A stretch of 64,000 nucleotides of DNA from assembly GCF_015840335.1 (NCBI RefSeq), contig NZ_CP060395.1, forward strand, positions 1,240,001 to 1,304,000. Reading direction: 5' to 3'. Source of the stretch: Synechococcus sp. CBW1108 (GTDB lineage Bacteria; Cyanobacteriota; Cyanobacteriia; PCC-6307; Cyanobiaceae). Under the pieces are notes generated by a model, which was given only the letters and a program-made list of their open reading frames with translations, made no database searches and was not told the DNA's origin. The position numbers were made by a program, and so were the translations under genes. The stretch's first letter is position 1. Every line of letters starts with the position of its first letter. Positions 18,363 to 27,859 of this stretch are shown here, piece after piece.

Positions 18363-19400
18363 ATGGCCGATCGAGATACCTTCGCCGTAAACAGCGGAGA
18401 GAAGTTTCACCTGGTCGAGAACTTTCAGTTTGAAAGCGGCCAGACACTTGCCCTTGCGCGCATTAATTACACCACCCTGGGCATGCCCCAGCTTGACTCA
18501 AATGGACAGATCCAAAATGCGGTTCTGCTCATTCATGGAACCGCATGCAGCTGGCAGATATTCACAGAGGATTGGTGGGCCAACAGCATGTATGGCCCCG
18601 GCCAGCCGCTCGATCTGGGCCAAACCTTTGTGATTATCTCAGACAACATTGGTGCAGGCGGCTCAAGCAAACCAAGCGATGGCCTGCGCATGAACTTCCC
18701 CTCCTACCAGCATGGGGATGTGGTTCGGGCCCAGCACGACCTGGTAACCAATCACCTGGGTATCAACCAATTACGGGCCGTGATCGGCAGCTCCTTGGGC
18801 GGCAGGCTCGCATGGCAATGGGCAATTCAATATCCCCAGGCGGCCAAGAGCATCATTCCGATGGTCGCCTCTCCCTTTCCGCTGGCTGGCCGTCGTGGCA
18901 TGCAGGATTATCTCGGAATTGAGCCCTTGCTCATTGATCCAAGCTGGGATGGTGGCAATTACCTTGAGCCCCCACGCAACTTTCCCCTAGCCATCATGAC
19001 CTATTGGATATTTATGTCCGGGGTCAACCACCTATGGAGAGCTGCCCCCACCAGGGAGCTAGCCCTCCGGCACCTGCCCAGGCTGGCAAAGAAAATCGCC
19101 GCAAAACTAGATGCCAACGACTGGATCTACCAATTGCGCGCCAATGACACATTCAACGCTGCCCTATCACTTGAAGCGATTGAAGCCCAAGTGCTTGCCG
19201 TAGCAATTGACGGCGACGAAATGGTGCCAGTTGAGCTGGGCCAGTTGGATGAGGCCAGGCGCATACTTGCCGAGAAAATGGAAATCGTTCAGATTGGCGA
19301 TTCCGGCTCGGGCAGGGGCCACACCTCTTTGCAGCATGTACTCCAGGCCTGTGCACCAAGAATTGGTGAGTTCCTTAAATCGCTAGACTGCGATTATTAA
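18363..19400 (+). CDS. Alpha/beta hydrolase of the homoserine acetyltransferase (MetX) family
   Basis: This 345-residue alpha/beta-fold protein has the oxyanion-hole region (AVLLIHGTACSWQIF), a nucleophile elbow GSSLGG (Ser in AVIGSSLGGRLAW), an acid in AIDGDEMVP and a C-terminal His in SGRGHTSLQ. Architecture and the GGSSKPSDG loop match MetX-like proteins, but true homoserine acetyltransferases carry other lid residues, so it may be a hydrolase or acyltransferase of another substrate. It stands alone, and its lower GC and different codon choice from both neighbours suggest separate ancestry. Confidence 0.75.
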   Translation: MADRDTFAVNSGEKFHLVENFQFESGQTLALARINYTTLGMPQLDSNGQIQNAVLLIHGTACSWQIFTEDWWANSMYGPGQPLDLGQTFVIISDNIGAGGSSKPSDGLRMNFPSYQHGDVVRAQHDLVTNHLGINQLRAVIGSSLGGRLAWQWAIQYPQAAKSIIPMVASPFPLAGRRGMQDYLGIEPLLIDPSWDGGNYLEPPRNFPLAIMTYWIFMSGVNHLWRAAPTRELALRHLPRLAKKIAAKLDANDWIYQLRANDTFNAALSLEAIEAQVLAVAIDGDEMVPVELGQLDEARRILAEKMEIVQIGDSGSGRGHTSLQHVLQACAPRIGEFLKSLDCDY

Positions 19401-19466
19401 GCCAAAATTACTGGCCCAAACTGTTTGACAGCCGCCGCGGCTACTACGCGGAGCAAAAAGATAAGA

Positions 19467-19538
<72 letters not shown>

Positions 19539-19565
19539 TTGCTGCGCAACCTACACCAACCAACC

Positions 19566-20087
19566 ATGGCCAGCGGCCCCAGCCACGACCGAGCAACCTG
19601 GGGACTGTGTCTGCCCTTCGGATTGCTGTGGTGGCCGTGGCAGGGGCTGGCCGGGGCGGCCTGCGCCAGCCTGGCCTTCCTGCTGGGGGGCCTGCTGCTC
19701 TCCCCCGACCTCGACACCCGCTCCAATCCCACCCGCCGCTGGGGAGTCCTGCGGCTGCTCTGGTGGCCCTACCGCAACCTGCTGCGCCATCGCTCCCTGC
19801 TCTCCCACAGCCCCCTGCTGGGCAGCTGCGGGCGGCTGCTCTACCTGGGCAGCCTGCTGATCGGCCTCAGCTGGCTGGCCCAACCCCTCGGCACCCCTAC
19901 CCCCGCCGCCCTGGCGCAGCTGGCCCAGCAGCTCTGGCGCGGGCACCAGCCCCTGGTGATCGCGGCGCTGGTGGGGCTGGAGGCCAGCGCCTGGCTGCAT
20001 CTGGTGCAGGACGGTGATCCGATGCCCAAAACGCCGCGGTTGCTGCGGCGGGGGCACAAGCGGCGGGGGCGCAAACGGCGCCGATGA
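19566..20087 (+). CDS. DUF2227 family putative metal-binding membrane protein
   Basis: This 173-residue protein has three to four hydrophobic segments and the DUF2227 signature: LLLSPDLDTRSNPTRRWG, a basic WWPYRNLLRHRSLLSHSPLL with clustered His, and LHLVQDGDPMP near the C-terminus. Acidic and His residues are placed as in YdjM-like membrane hydrolases, but no reaction is known. The tail is very basic (Lys/Arg-rich). The ATG at 19566 is preferred over an upstream TTG next to the tRNA. The stop codon lies in the first copy of a 14-bp tandem duplication. Confidence 0.75.
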   Translation: MASGPSHDRATWGLCLPFGLLWWPWQGLAGAACASLAFLLGGLLLSPDLDTRSNPTRRWGVLRLLWWPYRNLLRHRSLLSHSPLLGSCGRLLYLGSLLIGLSWLAQPLGTPTPAALAQLAQQLWRGHQPLVIAALVGLEASAWLHLVQDGDPMPKTPRLLRRGHKRRGRKRRR

Positions 20088-20110
20088 GAGGGTGGCGATG
20101 AGAGGGTGGC
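20083..20110 (+). repeat. Perfect 14-bp tandem duplication
   Basis: GATGAGAGGGTGGC is present twice head to tail. The first copy contains the stop codon of the DUF2227 gene and the second contains the proposed GTG start of mazG. The GAGAGG of the first copy can serve as ribosome-binding site for that GTG. Confidence 0.95.
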
Positions 20111-20960
20111 CCTACCGCGCCCCGCCACCCCCATGGGCTCCCCCTCCAGCACCCCGACCCTTGAGGCCCTCGCCGAGCTGATCGCCGTGGTGGCAAGGCT
20201 GCGCGACCCCAGGACCGGCTGCCCCTGGGACCTGGAGCAGACCCACGCCTCCCTGGTGCCCTACCTGCTCGAGGAAGCCCATGAGGTGGCCGATGCGATC
20301 CGCCATGGCGACGACAACCACCTGGCCGAGGAGCTGGGCGACCTGCTGTTGCAGGTGGTGCTGCACGCCCAGATCGCCGGCGAGGCAGGGCGCTTTGACC
20401 TGGCGGCGATCGCCCGCGGCATCAGCGCCAAGCTGGTGCGCCGCCACCCGCACGTGTTCGGCGGCGAGCCGGCCAGCTGGGAGGCGATCAAGGTCCAGGA
20501 GCAGGCCGAGCGCGAGGGCGCAAGCGCAAATTCCGCCAGCCCCCTCAGCGAGCGCCTGACCCGCAAGGTGCGCGGCCAGGGAGCCCTGGCCGGCGCCATG
20601 ACCATCTCCAAACAGGCGGCCGCGGCCGGCTTCGAGTGGGATGACATCGAGGGGGTGTGGGCGAAGGTGCACGAGGAGCTCGACGAGCTCAAAGAAGCTG
20701 TGGCCTCCGGGGATCACCGCCATGCCCAGGAGGAGCTGGGCGACCTGCTGTTCACCCTGGTGAACGTGGCTCGCTGGTGCCGGATCAACCCGGAAGAGGG
20801 CCTGGCCGGCACCAATCGGCGCTTTCTCAATCGCTTCTCCCGGGTGGAGGCCGCCCTGGGCGGCGATCTCCAGGGCCGCAGCATCGGCGAGCTCGAAGGC
20901 CTATGGCAGCAGGCCAAGGCCCAGATCCGGGCGGAGAACGGGCCGCCGGCTGGCAGCTGA
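20106..20960 (+). CDS. mazG: Nucleoside triphosphate pyrophosphohydrolase MazG
   Basis: This all-alpha NTP pyrophosphatase hydrolyses (d)NTPs to NMPs and pyrophosphate. It has two MazG-type repeats: RDPRTGCPWDLEQTH and LLEEAHEVADAI with EELGDLLLQVVLHAQ in the first half, and KVHEELDELKEAVASGD with EELGDLLFTLVNVAR in the second. Both carry the EExxE...ExxD metal-binding pattern. A GTG at 20106 has GAGAGG 12 bp upstream; ATG 20133 is an alternative that removes nine residues. Length (about 275-284) is normal for the cyanobacterial form. Confidence 0.9.
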   Translation: MALPRPATPMGSPSSTPTLEALAELIAVVARLRDPRTGCPWDLEQTHASLVPYLLEEAHEVADAIRHGDDNHLAEELGDLLLQVVLHAQIAGEAGRFDLAAIARGISAKLVRRHPHVFGGEPASWEAIKVQEQAEREGASANSASPLSERLTRKVRGQGALAGAMTISKQAAAAGFEWDDIEGVWAKVHEELDELKEAVASGDHRHAQEELGDLLFTLVNVARWCRINPEEGLAGTNRRFLNRFSRVEAALGGDLQGRSIGELEGLWQQAKAQIRAENGPPAGS

Positions 20961-20993
20961 GGCGGCAGGCCCGCTGCCGATCTGGTGCTTCCG

Positions 20994-21019
20994 GGAGGTT
21001 GTACAGATGTACATGCTCC
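20994..21019. repeat. 26-bp palindromic element, copy 1
   Basis: Arms GGAGGTTGTACA and TGTACATGCTCC flank a GA spacer; 10 of 12 positions pair. The same element occurs at 31626-31651 in the opposite orientation, with 19 central bases identical and similar flanks (CTTC before the GGGAGG). It lies in the 79-bp gap between the mazG stop and the arfB stop. There is no T-run, so it is not an obvious intrinsic terminator. Confidence 0.8.
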
Positions 21020-21039
21020 TGTAGGCATCCACAAACAGC

Positions 21040-21495
21040 TCAGTCTTCCGGCAGCAGAGGACGCGACCCCCGCTGCCCCTTGATGGCGCTGCGCAGTTTC
21101 TTGGCGGCGAGGCGGCGCTCTTTTGAACCCCGGGTGGGCTTGGTGGCCCGCCGCGGCGGCGGCGGTGGTTTGATCGCCTCCTGCAGCAGCTCCACCAGGC
21201 GCCGCTGGGCCGCCACCCGGTTCTGCCACTGGGAGCGGTGCTCGCTGGCAGCGATTACCACGCACCCCTCCACTAGCCGCCCCTCCAGCCGCCGCAGGGC
21301 CCGGGCCTGGAGCAGGGGCGGCAGGGCAGCGGAAGCCTCCAGATCAAACACCAGCTCCACCCGGGAGTCGGTGGTGTTCACGTTCTGGCCCCCCGGGCCG
21401 GAGGAGCGCGAGAAGCGCCAGCGCAGCTCAGCAGCGGGGATCACCCACCGCCCACTCAGCCGCATATCGCCAGGCACCCCACCAGTCATCACCAA
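21040..21495 (-). CDS. arfB: Alternative ribosome-rescue peptidyl-tRNA hydrolase ArfB
   Basis: This 151-residue class I release-factor-like protein lacks the codon-recognition domain. The catalytic loop FSRSSGPGGQNVNTTDSRVE holds the GGQ motif that hydrolyses peptidyl-tRNA. The C-terminal tail is Lys/Arg-rich (KPTRGSKERRLAAKKLRSAI), as in ArfB (YaeJ), where it enters the empty mRNA channel of stalled ribosomes. Size and domain order match that family. The gene is convergent with mazG and divergent from speE. Confidence 0.9.
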   Translation of the reverse strand: MVMTGGVPGDMRLSGRWVIPAAELRWRFSRSSGPGGQNVNTTDSRVELVFDLEASAALPPLLQARALRRLEGRLVEGCVVIAASEHRSQWQNRVAAQRRLVELLQEAIKPPPPPRRATKPTRGSKERRLAAKKLRSAIKGQRGSRPLLPED

Positions 21496-21568
21496 AGCCT
21501 GTCATGGACAGCCCAGGGGGATCGGCAACCCGTGATGCGCAAATGTGGAGAGGTGATCCTTCCCGTCC

Positions 21569-22432
21569 ATGGCCGCGAGCAGCACCCCACCCAGCCCAGG
21601 CTGGATCGACGAGATCTTCGACGGCGTGCGCTACGGACTCGAGGGCACGGTGGTCGCCGAGGCCCAGTCACCCATCCAGCGGGTGACCATCATCGACAGC
21701 CAGCGCTACGGCAAGGGCCTGCTGCTCGATGGCTGCTGGATGACGGCCGAGCGCCAGGAGCGGCATTACCACGAGGCGATCGTGCATCCGGCCCTCTGCG
21801 GCGCGGCGAGCATCAAGCGGGTGCTGGTGATCGGCGGCGGCGATGGCGGCACCGCCCGCGAGTGCCTGCGCCACGCCGGCGTGAAGCAGCTCGACCTGGT
21901 GGAGATCGACGGCTTGGTGGTGGAGTGGAGCCAGCAGTACCTGCCCTTGATCGGCGGCGGTTGCTGGAGCGACCCCCGCTTCCAGCTGACGGTGGGCGAC
22001 GGCATCGCCTGGGCCGCCAATGCGCCCGATGCCAGCTACGACGTGGTGATCGTCGATGGCTCCGACCCGGCCGGCCCGGCCGAAGGCCTGTTCAACCGGG
22101 CGTTTTTCGAGCACTGCCGCCGCATCCTGCGGCCCGGCGGCGTGTTCGCCACCCAGAGCGAATCACCCGAGGCCTTCCGCCAGGTGCACATCGACACGGT
22201 GAAGCTGATCCGCGAGGTGTTCGGCTTCGCCGACCCGATGTATGGCTGGGTGCCCATGTATCCGAGCGGCTGGTGGAGCTGGACGTTCGCCGCCACAGAC
22301 GGCCGTCGCTATCTGGAGCCGGACCCCACCCGAGCCGCGGCCGTCGTCTGTGGCTCGGAGATCTGGAGTCCCCGCTGGCAGCGGGGCGGCTTCGACGCCA
22401 TCCCAGCCGCGATCGAGCGGGAGCTTCAGTAG
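21569..22432 (+). CDS. speE: Spermidine synthase (polyamine aminopropyltransferase)
   Basis: This 287-residue enzyme transfers an aminopropyl group from decarboxylated SAM to putrescine or a related amine. It has the N-terminal strand region ([20 protein letters not shown]), the dcSAM-binding Gly-rich loop [15 protein letters not shown], and the catalytic [19 protein letters not shown]. The start ATG at 21569 is preceded by only 73 bp from the divergent arfB. The last seven bases overlap the end of the convergent cyclic-nucleotide-binding protein gene. Confidence 0.93.
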   Translation: MAASSTPPSPGWIDEIFDGVRYGLEGTVVAEAQSPIQRVTIIDSQRYGKGLLLDGCWMTAERQERHYHEAIVHPALCGAASIKRVLVIGGGDGGTARECLRHAGVKQLDLVEIDGLVVEWSQQYLPLIGGGCWSDPRFQLTVGDGIAWAANAPDASYDVVIVDGSDPAGPAEGLFNRAFFEHCRRILRPGGVFATQSESPEAFRQVHIDTVKLIREVFGFADPMYGWVPMYPSGWWSWTFAATDGRRYLEPDPTRAAAVVCGSEIWSPRWQRGGFDAIPAAIERELQ

Positions 22433-22824
22433 CAGCAGGTGCCGCTGGTGCGCTGCTCGCGCAGGCGTTCATGCTGCTGGCTGATCAACAGCACGGCCAG
22501 GGTGGGGTGGTTGTGCAGCAGGTTGAGGAAGCGGAGGCGATCGAGCCGCAGGATTTCCACCGGGGTGCGGGCCAGGGCCTCATTGCGGTAGCAGCCATCG
22601 CCCCAGACGATGTCCTGGTAACTGAACAGCTCGCCGGGCCGGTAGCAGAGTTTTTCCCCACCTTCGCCAACCAACTCCACGATGCCGCGCCGCGCCCCAT
22701 AGATGGAATCGGCCCGCTCCCCGCGGGAAAACACCTTGGCACCGGTGGGCAGGGTGAGTATCTCGCAGTCCACCTGGGCCGCCATCAACTCGATAGGGGT
22801 GGTGATCGACATAGTTGCGGTCAT
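22426..22824 (-). CDS. Stand-alone cyclic nucleotide-binding-fold protein
   Basis: The 132 residues form a single cNMP-binding beta-roll of the Crp/Fnr type: [40 protein letters not shown] and a C-terminal helix. There is no helix-turn-helix domain. The phosphate-binding cassette expected for cAMP (GE-x-A with Arg) is not clear, so ligand binding is uncertain; cyanobacterial relatives are often small sensor proteins without known output. The gene is convergent with speE, overlapping it by 7 bp, and ends in two cysteines (GTCCY). Confidence 0.75.
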   Translation of the reverse strand: MTATMSITTPIELMAAQVDCEILTLPTGAKVFSRGERADSIYGARRGIVELVGEGGEKLCYRPGELFSYQDIVWGDGCYRNEALARTPVEILRLDRLRFLNLLHNHPTLAVLLISQQHERLREQRTSGTCCY

Positions 22825-22930
22825 CTCAGCCTCCTCCGGGAACCATCAGATAACTTAATAACGCAGCATCCCTGCTGTGGCCAGGCAAAGCGGCCAGGCC
22901 GATCAGTCATGTAAAAAATTTATATCCGCT

Positions 22931-23188
22931 TCAGCTTTGGCCCAGGACGGCATCGAGGCTGAGTTGCTGATTCGCCAGGGACCCAGCTAGGGAGTCATCA
23001 GCTGATCCGGCGCCTTGCCCCCCCGCCAGCACCGGCAGCCGCGGTGGCCGGGCCGTCCAGTGGTGGCACCACAGCTCGGTAGCCAGCTCGGGGTGGATCT
23101 GCAACTGGCGCAGCTGGCACCAGCCCATTTCCGCCCCCCTGGGCGGGGCGCAATGGCGGCAGCTACGACAGCAGGGTCTTTGACCCAT
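22931..23188 (-). CDS. Small cysteine-rich, probable metal-binding protein
   Basis: An 85-residue protein starts at the ATG at 23188. Six cysteines fall in the pattern CC-x2-C-x2-C-x10-C-x16-C, followed by two histidines (ELWCHHWTARPPRLPVL). This spacing suggests bound zinc or an iron-sulfur centre. The C-terminal ~30 residues are low in complexity. I do not know a function. The frame is open further upstream to 23326 but would overlap the divergent gcvT start, so the internal ATG is chosen; 116 bp then separate it from gcvT. Confidence 0.6.
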   Translation of the reverse strand: MGQRPCCRSCRHCAPPRGAEMGWCQLRQLQIHPELATELWCHHWTARPPRLPVLAGGQGAGSADDSLAGSLANQQLSLDAVLGQS

Positions 23189-23304
23189 CAACAGATCGGG
23201 ATTTGGTCTCCCAAGGTATGGACGCCTGGCACTGCTGGGAAGCAAGAAACCCGAATCTTTCGAGTTCCTTCGTGATTGCCGCGACCCCCCAATAGGATCC
23301 CCCC

Positions 23305-24414
23305 ATGACCCTGCTGCACACCCCACTATTCGAAGCAGCCCGGGCGGCTGGCGGCCGGATGGTGCCCTTCGCCGGCTGGGAGATGGCCGTGCAATTTTCA
23401 GGCCTGGTGGCCGAGCACACCGCCGTGCGCAGCCACTGCGGCGTTTTCGATATCTCCCACATGGGGGTGCTGGGCCTGCGGGGCGATGGTGTCAAGGATG
23501 CCCTGCAGAGACTGGTGCCCACCGACCTGTTCCGCATCGGCACCGGCGAGGCCTGCTACACGGTGCTGCTCAACGAGGCCGGCGGCATCCGCGACGACCT
23601 GATCGTCTACGACCGGGGCTGGCGCCAGGGAGCCAAGGGCGAAGCAGCCAGCCATGAGCTGGTGCTCGTGATCAACGCCGCCTGTGCCGACACCGACACC
23701 GCCTGGATCCGCAGCCAGCTGGAGCCCGCCGGCATCACCATCGACGACCGCAAGGGCGATGGGGTACTGCTGGCCCTGCAGGGGCCCGAGGCCCAGGTGC
23801 GCCTGGAGGCCCTCTGCGGCGAAAGTCTTTCTGGCCTGCCCCGCTTCGGCCACCGGGAGCTGGAGCTGGCGGGGGCCACCGCCTTTGTGGGCCGCACCGG
23901 CTACACCGGCGAAGACGGCTTCGAGCTGCTCCTGCCCCGCCAGGCGGGCCTGGACCTCTGGAGCCAGCTGCTGGAGGCGGGGGTCACCCCCTGCGGTCTC
24001 GGCGCCCGCGACACCCTGCGCCTGGAGGCCGCCATGCACCTCTACGGCAGTGAGATGGATGCCAGCACCACGCCCCTGGAGGTGGGGCTGGGCTGGCTGG
24101 TGCACCTGGAGATGCCCAAGCCCTTCATCGGCCGGGCGGTGCTGGAGCGCCAGAGCGCCGAGGGGGTGGGGCGGCGGCTGGTGGGGCTGGAACTGCAGGG
24201 CCGGGCGATCGCACGCCACGGCTACCCGGTGCTGCACAACGGCGCAGTGGTGGGCGAGGTGACCAGTGGCAGCTGGTCCCCCAGCCTGGGCAAGGCCATC
24301 GCCCTGGCCAGCGTGCCCGTCGCCGCCGCCAAGCTGGGCACCGAGCTGGCGGTGGAGGTTCGGGGCAAGGCCGAGCCGGCCACCGTGGTGAAGCGGCCCT
24401 TCTACCGGCGCTGA
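23305..24414 (+). CDS. gcvT: Glycine cleavage system T protein (aminomethyltransferase)
   Basis: This tetrahydrofolate-dependent enzyme releases ammonia from the aminomethyl-lipoyl H protein and forms 5,10-methylene-THF. N-terminal features include [23 protein letters not shown] and [10 protein letters not shown]. The folate-binding Asp lies in the middle domain, and [16 protein letters not shown] is the family hallmark. The length of 369 is standard. I searched the 116-bp upstream region for a glycine riboswitch and found none. The gene lies 41 bp before aspS on the same strand, so read-through is possible. Confidence 0.95.
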   Translation: MTLLHTPLFEAARAAGGRMVPFAGWEMAVQFSGLVAEHTAVRSHCGVFDISHMGVLGLRGDGVKDALQRLVPTDLFRIGTGEACYTVLLNEAGGIRDDLIVYDRGWRQGAKGEAASHELVLVINAACADTDTAWIRSQLEPAGITIDDRKGDGVLLALQGPEAQVRLEALCGESLSGLPRFGHRELELAGATAFVGRTGYTGEDGFELLLPRQAGLDLWSQLLEAGVTPCGLGARDTLRLEAAMHLYGSEMDASTTPLEVGLGWLVHLEMPKPFIGRAVLERQSAEGVGRRLVGLELQGRAIARHGYPVLHNGAVVGEVTSGSWSPSLGKAIALASVPVAAAKLGTELAVEVRGKAEPATVVKRPFYRR

Positions 24415-24455
24415 CGGCGCCGTGGGAAAATCGCGGATTCGCTTGCTTTCTCCCC

Positions 24456-26279
24456 ATGCGCAGCCACGGATGCGGCGACCTGCGCCAAGACGCCAGCGGT
24501 CAGGCCGTAGAGCTGTGCGGCTGGGTAGACCGCAGCCGTGACCATGGCGGTGTGATTTTTGTCGACCTGCGTGACCGCAGCGGCAGCGTGCAGATCACCG
24601 TCGATCCCGACAACGGCGCCGCAATGTTCGCCGTAGCGGAGCACCTGCGCAACGAAACGGTGATCCAGGTGGCCGGCACCGTGCGCCAGCGCCCCGCCGA
24701 CGCCATCAACGACAAGCTGGCCACCGGCCAGGTGGAAGTGATGGCGGCCTCCATCACCGTGCTCAATGCCGTCAAGGGCAACCTGCCTTTCCCGGTGTCG
24801 CTGCACGACGAGGAGAACACCCGCGAGGAGCTGCGCCTGCGCCACCGCTACCTCGACCTGCGCCGCGAGCGCATGGCCCGCAACCTGCGCCTGCGCCACC
24901 GCACCGTGCAGGCCATGCGCCGCTTCCTGGAAGAGGCCGGCTTCATCGAGGTGGAAACCCCGGTGCTCACCCGCTCCACCCCCGAGGGCGCCCGCGACTA
25001 CCTGGTGCCCAGTCGGGTGTGCGGTGGCGAGTGGTTCGCCCTGCCCCAGTCACCCCAGCTGTTCAAACAGCTGCTGATGGTGGGCGGCATCGAGCGCTAT
25101 TACCAGGTGGCCCGCTGCTTCCGCGATGAAGATCTGCGGGCCGATCGCCAGCCGGAATTCACCCAGCTGGATATGGAGATGAGCTTCATGGGCCAGGAGC
25201 AGATCCTGGAGCTCAACGAAGCCCTGATCGCCAGCATCTGGCAGGCCGTCAAGGGCATCGAGCTGCCGCGCCCCTTCCCGCGGCTCAGCTGGCATGAGGC
25301 CATGGCGCGCTACGGCACCGACCGGCCCGACACCCGCTACGGCCTGGAGCTGTGCGATGTCTCCGACCTGGTCAAAGACATGGGCTTCAAGGTGTTTTCA
25401 GGGGCGGTGGCCGCCGGCGGCGCGGTGAAGTGCATCGCCGTGCCCGGCGGCAACGAGGCGATCAGCAACGTGCGCATCAAGCCCGGCGGCGATGTGTTCA
25501 GCGAGGCCCAGAAGGCCGGGGCCGGCGGCCTGGCCTTCATCCGCGTACGCGAGGGCGGCGAGATCGACACGATCGGAGCCATCAAGGACAACCTCCCAGA
25601 CGACAAAAAAGCCGAGCTGCTGGCCCGCAGCGGCGCCACACCCGGCACCCTGCTGCTGTTCGGCGCAGGCGACACCGCCACGGTGAATAAGGCCCTCGAT
25701 CGGGTGCGCCAGTTTCTGGCCAGGGAGCTGGGCCTGGTGCAGGGCGAGCGGCAGAACGACCAGTGGAACTTCCTCTGGGTGGTGGACTTCCCGATGTTCG
25801 AGTTCAACGCCGGCGAAAACCGGCTCGAAGCCCTGCACCACCCCTTCTGCGCCCCCAACGCCGCAGACCTTGGGGCAGATCCGGCCGCCTGGGCCGAAAC
25901 GCTGCCCACGGCCCGCGCCCAGGCCTACGACCTGGTGCTCAACGGCCTGGAGCTAGGCGGCGGCTCCCTGCGCATCCACGATTCGGCCCTGCAGCGCCAG
26001 GTGCTGCAGACCATCGGCCTGCCCCTGGAGGAAGCAGAGCGCCAGTTTGGCTTCCTGATGGAGGCCCTCGATATGGGCGCCCCGCCCCACGGCGGCCTGG
26101 CCTACGGCGTGGACCGGATCGTGATGCTGCTGGCGGGCGAGGATTCGATCCGCGACACGATCGCCTTCCCCAAAACCCAGCAGGCCCGCTGCCTGATGAC
26201 CCAGGCCCCGGCCGGGGTGGCCGACAAGCAACTGGAGGAGCTGCATGTGGCGAGCACCTGGACGGAGGAGGAGGGGTGA
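24456..26279 (+). CDS. aspS: Aspartyl-tRNA synthetase
   Basis: This 607-residue class II synthetase of the bacterial type charges tRNA-Asp. It contains an N-terminal OB-fold anticodon domain ([20 protein letters not shown]), motif 1 ([20 protein letters not shown]), motif 2 ([20 protein letters not shown]), the bacterial GAD insertion (about residues 300-420) and motif 3 ([17 protein letters not shown]). The start ATG is 41 bp after the gcvT stop. Whether it is discriminating or also acts on tRNA-Asn cannot be told by eye. Confidence 0.96.
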   Translation: MRSHGCGDLRQDASGQAVELCGWVDRSRDHGGVIFVDLRDRSGSVQITVDPDNGAAMFAVAEHLRNETVIQVAGTVRQRPADAINDKLATGQVEVMAASITVLNAVKGNLPFPVSLHDEENTREELRLRHRYLDLRRERMARNLRLRHRTVQAMRRFLEEAGFIEVETPVLTRSTPEGARDYLVPSRVCGGEWFALPQSPQLFKQLLMVGGIERYYQVARCFRDEDLRADRQPEFTQLDMEMSFMGQEQILELNEALIASIWQAVKGIELPRPFPRLSWHEAMARYGTDRPDTRYGLELCDVSDLVKDMGFKVFSGAVAAGGAVKCIAVPGGNEAISNVRIKPGGDVFSEAQKAGAGGLAFIRVREGGEIDTIGAIKDNLPDDKKAELLARSGATPGTLLLFGAGDTATVNKALDRVRQFLARELGLVQGERQNDQWNFLWVVDFPMFEFNAGENRLEALHHPFCAPNAADLGADPAAWAETLPTARAQAYDLVLNGLELGGGSLRIHDSALQRQVLQTIGLPLEEAERQFGFLMEALDMGAPPHGGLAYGVDRIVMLLAGEDSIRDTIAFPKTQQARCLMTQAPAGVADKQLEELHVASTWTEEEG

Positions 26280-26321
26280 CTCCCTGGCCACCCCAGCCTC
26301 CCCCTATGAATGGCAAAACTG

Positions 26322-27053
26322 CTACCGATCAAACATGGCCTTGAGTGTCTGAATTAGACCACGCAATTCCTCGCTTGTAACTATGACACTCACGCCGGCT
26401 GCGCCAAGCTGATTGACACCTGCTTGGCCACTCTGCAAAGTTTCTCGCACCACAGGCGCTGTATCTTCGGTCTCCTTTTGAAGAGCCTTGGCCAGATCAG
26501 AAAAAAATCCCGCCCCTTGACGCATGGAACTCAATGTGATCGGGACATCACTGGCAAAGACCTTACCCGCATTGGCAATTGTTGCATCAAGCCGCATACG
26601 CGTTTGCGCCAGGCCTATCAACAATTCCCTTGTATCAAGTGCAGGATCGAGAGGAAGCTCAAGCGTTGAATCACTTGCCCGATTCAGCTCTTTAGGCTTC
26701 GTCTTAGATAAATCTGGCGTTATGGAAATAAAGGAATCCCCAATAAGCCCCTCCTGATCCACCCTCAAAACGCTGGATGGGCCGATAAAATTTGCATAGC
26801 TTGGGTCCACATCAAGTTTTCCAATTATACGGGCATCGTCTGCTATCGAGAGGGTCTTGAGCCGACCAACAGTCAGGCCAGACAATTTGACCTCCATGCC
26901 AGGGCTCAAGGATTTCGCCGATTTAGCCACCATGGTGATCCGCAATGGCCTTTGCCACCAGGAAATCCAGCCCTGCTCCAGGGCGAACGCCACCAATGTG
27001 GCGCCGAGGAGCACAAAGGTAATGGAGCTAAAAATCCAACTATCTCGCTTCAT
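26322..27053 (-). CDS. MCE/MlaD-family lipid-transport protein
   Basis: This 243-residue protein has an N-terminal membrane anchor (IFSSITFVLLGATLVAFAL) and one MCE domain: ITMVAKSAKSLSPGMEVKLS, then LTVGRLKTLSIADD and VDQEGLIGDSFISITPDL. A helical C-terminal part follows. MCE proteins form hexameric rings that carry phospholipids between membranes, powered by a permease and an ATPase. The permease-like gene lies immediately upstream in the same operon, but no ATPase gene is present here. Base composition is AT-richer than the flanking housekeeping genes. Confidence 0.85.
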   Translation of the reverse strand: MKRDSWIFSSITFVLLGATLVAFALEQGWISWWQRPLRITMVAKSAKSLSPGMEVKLSGLTVGRLKTLSIADDARIIGKLDVDPSYANFIGPSSVLRVDQEGLIGDSFISITPDLSKTKPKELNRASDSTLELPLDPALDTRELLIGLAQTRMRLDATIANAGKVFASDVPITLSSMRQGAGFFSDLAKALQKETEDTAPVVRETLQSGQAGVNQLGAAGVSVIVTSEELRGLIQTLKAMFDR

Positions 27054-27065
27054 TCCACCAGCTTT

Positions 27066-27659
27066 TTAGAAAATCATTTGGCGCACAAAGATCCAAGCAA
27101 TTTTTGTCGCCATCACAGCAGCAAAGACATGGACCGTCACCGAGCTAATCACCAGGGCAATGGGCTTACCCTTGCCGATGCTAGACCTAGACTCTATCAA
27201 GGCCCATGTACTTGCGATCATGACATAAACACTTGCCTCCAAGCTTGAAAGGGCCAAGTCTGCGGCCCTTACGGCAGCAAAAATAAGCCGGAATTCACCA
27301 ATCACATCCTGACGAGAACTAATTAATACTCCAGCAACAACGGAGGCCAAAAGAAAATAAAAGTTCAAAATAGCGCCAGTAACCGCCGCGGGCACAACGA
27401 CCCTTAGCCAAGCAGCACCAATCCCGAGCCGATAAAAACGAACCCAATGGGGGCTCAACCTCATGGTGATCAGCAGCGCACAGGCAATCGGCCCTGCCAG
27501 ATGCAGCGATGCATTAACCAATAAATGGAGCCCAAACGCATTTGACTGGTGTAGCTTTTCGGCAATATATACACTTCCAGCACCCACAAATAGGCCGGCT
27601 AAAATTGCCTCATCGGCGCAGTGCTTACCATCTCTCTCGATAGCTCCCAGCAGGGCCAT
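27066..27659 (-). CDS. Divergent MlaE-like ABC permease
   Basis: This is a hydrophobic protein whose order of segments follows MlaE/YrbE: LAGLFVGAGSVYIAEKLH, a middle LAGPIACALLITMRLSPHW (where MlaE has REL-GP-x-L-TALL), and a C-terminal EASVYVMIASTWALIESR. It ends 12 bp before the MCE gene start. The conserved RELGP and EQI(D/E)AL coupling elements are poorly preserved. The start is uncertain: ATG 27659 gives 197 residues, two GTGs lie 15 and 30 bp upstream in a repeat, and the frame is open to 27830. MlaE proteins are usually about 250 residues, so the N-terminus may be shortened. Confidence 0.65.
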   Translation of the reverse strand: MALLGAIERDGKHCADEAILAGLFVGAGSVYIAEKLHQSNAFGLHLLVNASLHLAGPIACALLITMRLSPHWVRFYRLGIGAAWLRVVVPAAVTGAILNFYFLLASVVAGVLISSRQDVIGEFRLIFAAVRAADLALSSLEASVYVMIASTWALIESRSSIGKGKPIALVISSVTVHVFAAVMATKIAWIFVRQMIF

Positions 27660-27695
27660 AAGCCGCTTGATCACAAGCCTCTTGATCACAAACCT
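27657..27695. repeat. 15-bp tandem repeat, about 2.6 copies
   Basis: Units CATAAGCCGCTTGAT, CACAAGCCTCTTGAT and a partial CACAAACCT follow each other without gaps. On the minus strand they read Val-Ile-Lys-Arg-Leu twice, directly ahead of the ATG proposed for the permease gene, and each full unit offers a GTG codon in that frame. The copy number therefore changes the possible N-terminus by five residues per unit. Confidence 0.85.
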
Positions 27696-27859
27696 AAATT
27701 TCCCGTAAGCGTTCAGGTGTCGCGGTGCCAGCACGTCTATTTCCAGGGACAGCTCAGCCGCCTGACGGGAACGCCGGTGGCCTGCGGAACAACAAAGCTC
27801 AACACAGGGCTGCCAGGCCCCACCGACCAACTAAAACGGAATTATTACGCATAAGCCCC

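Noticed and set aside
23189-23304. Glycine riboswitch ahead of gcvT
   Set aside because: The conserved core stretches of the aptamer were not found in this short region.
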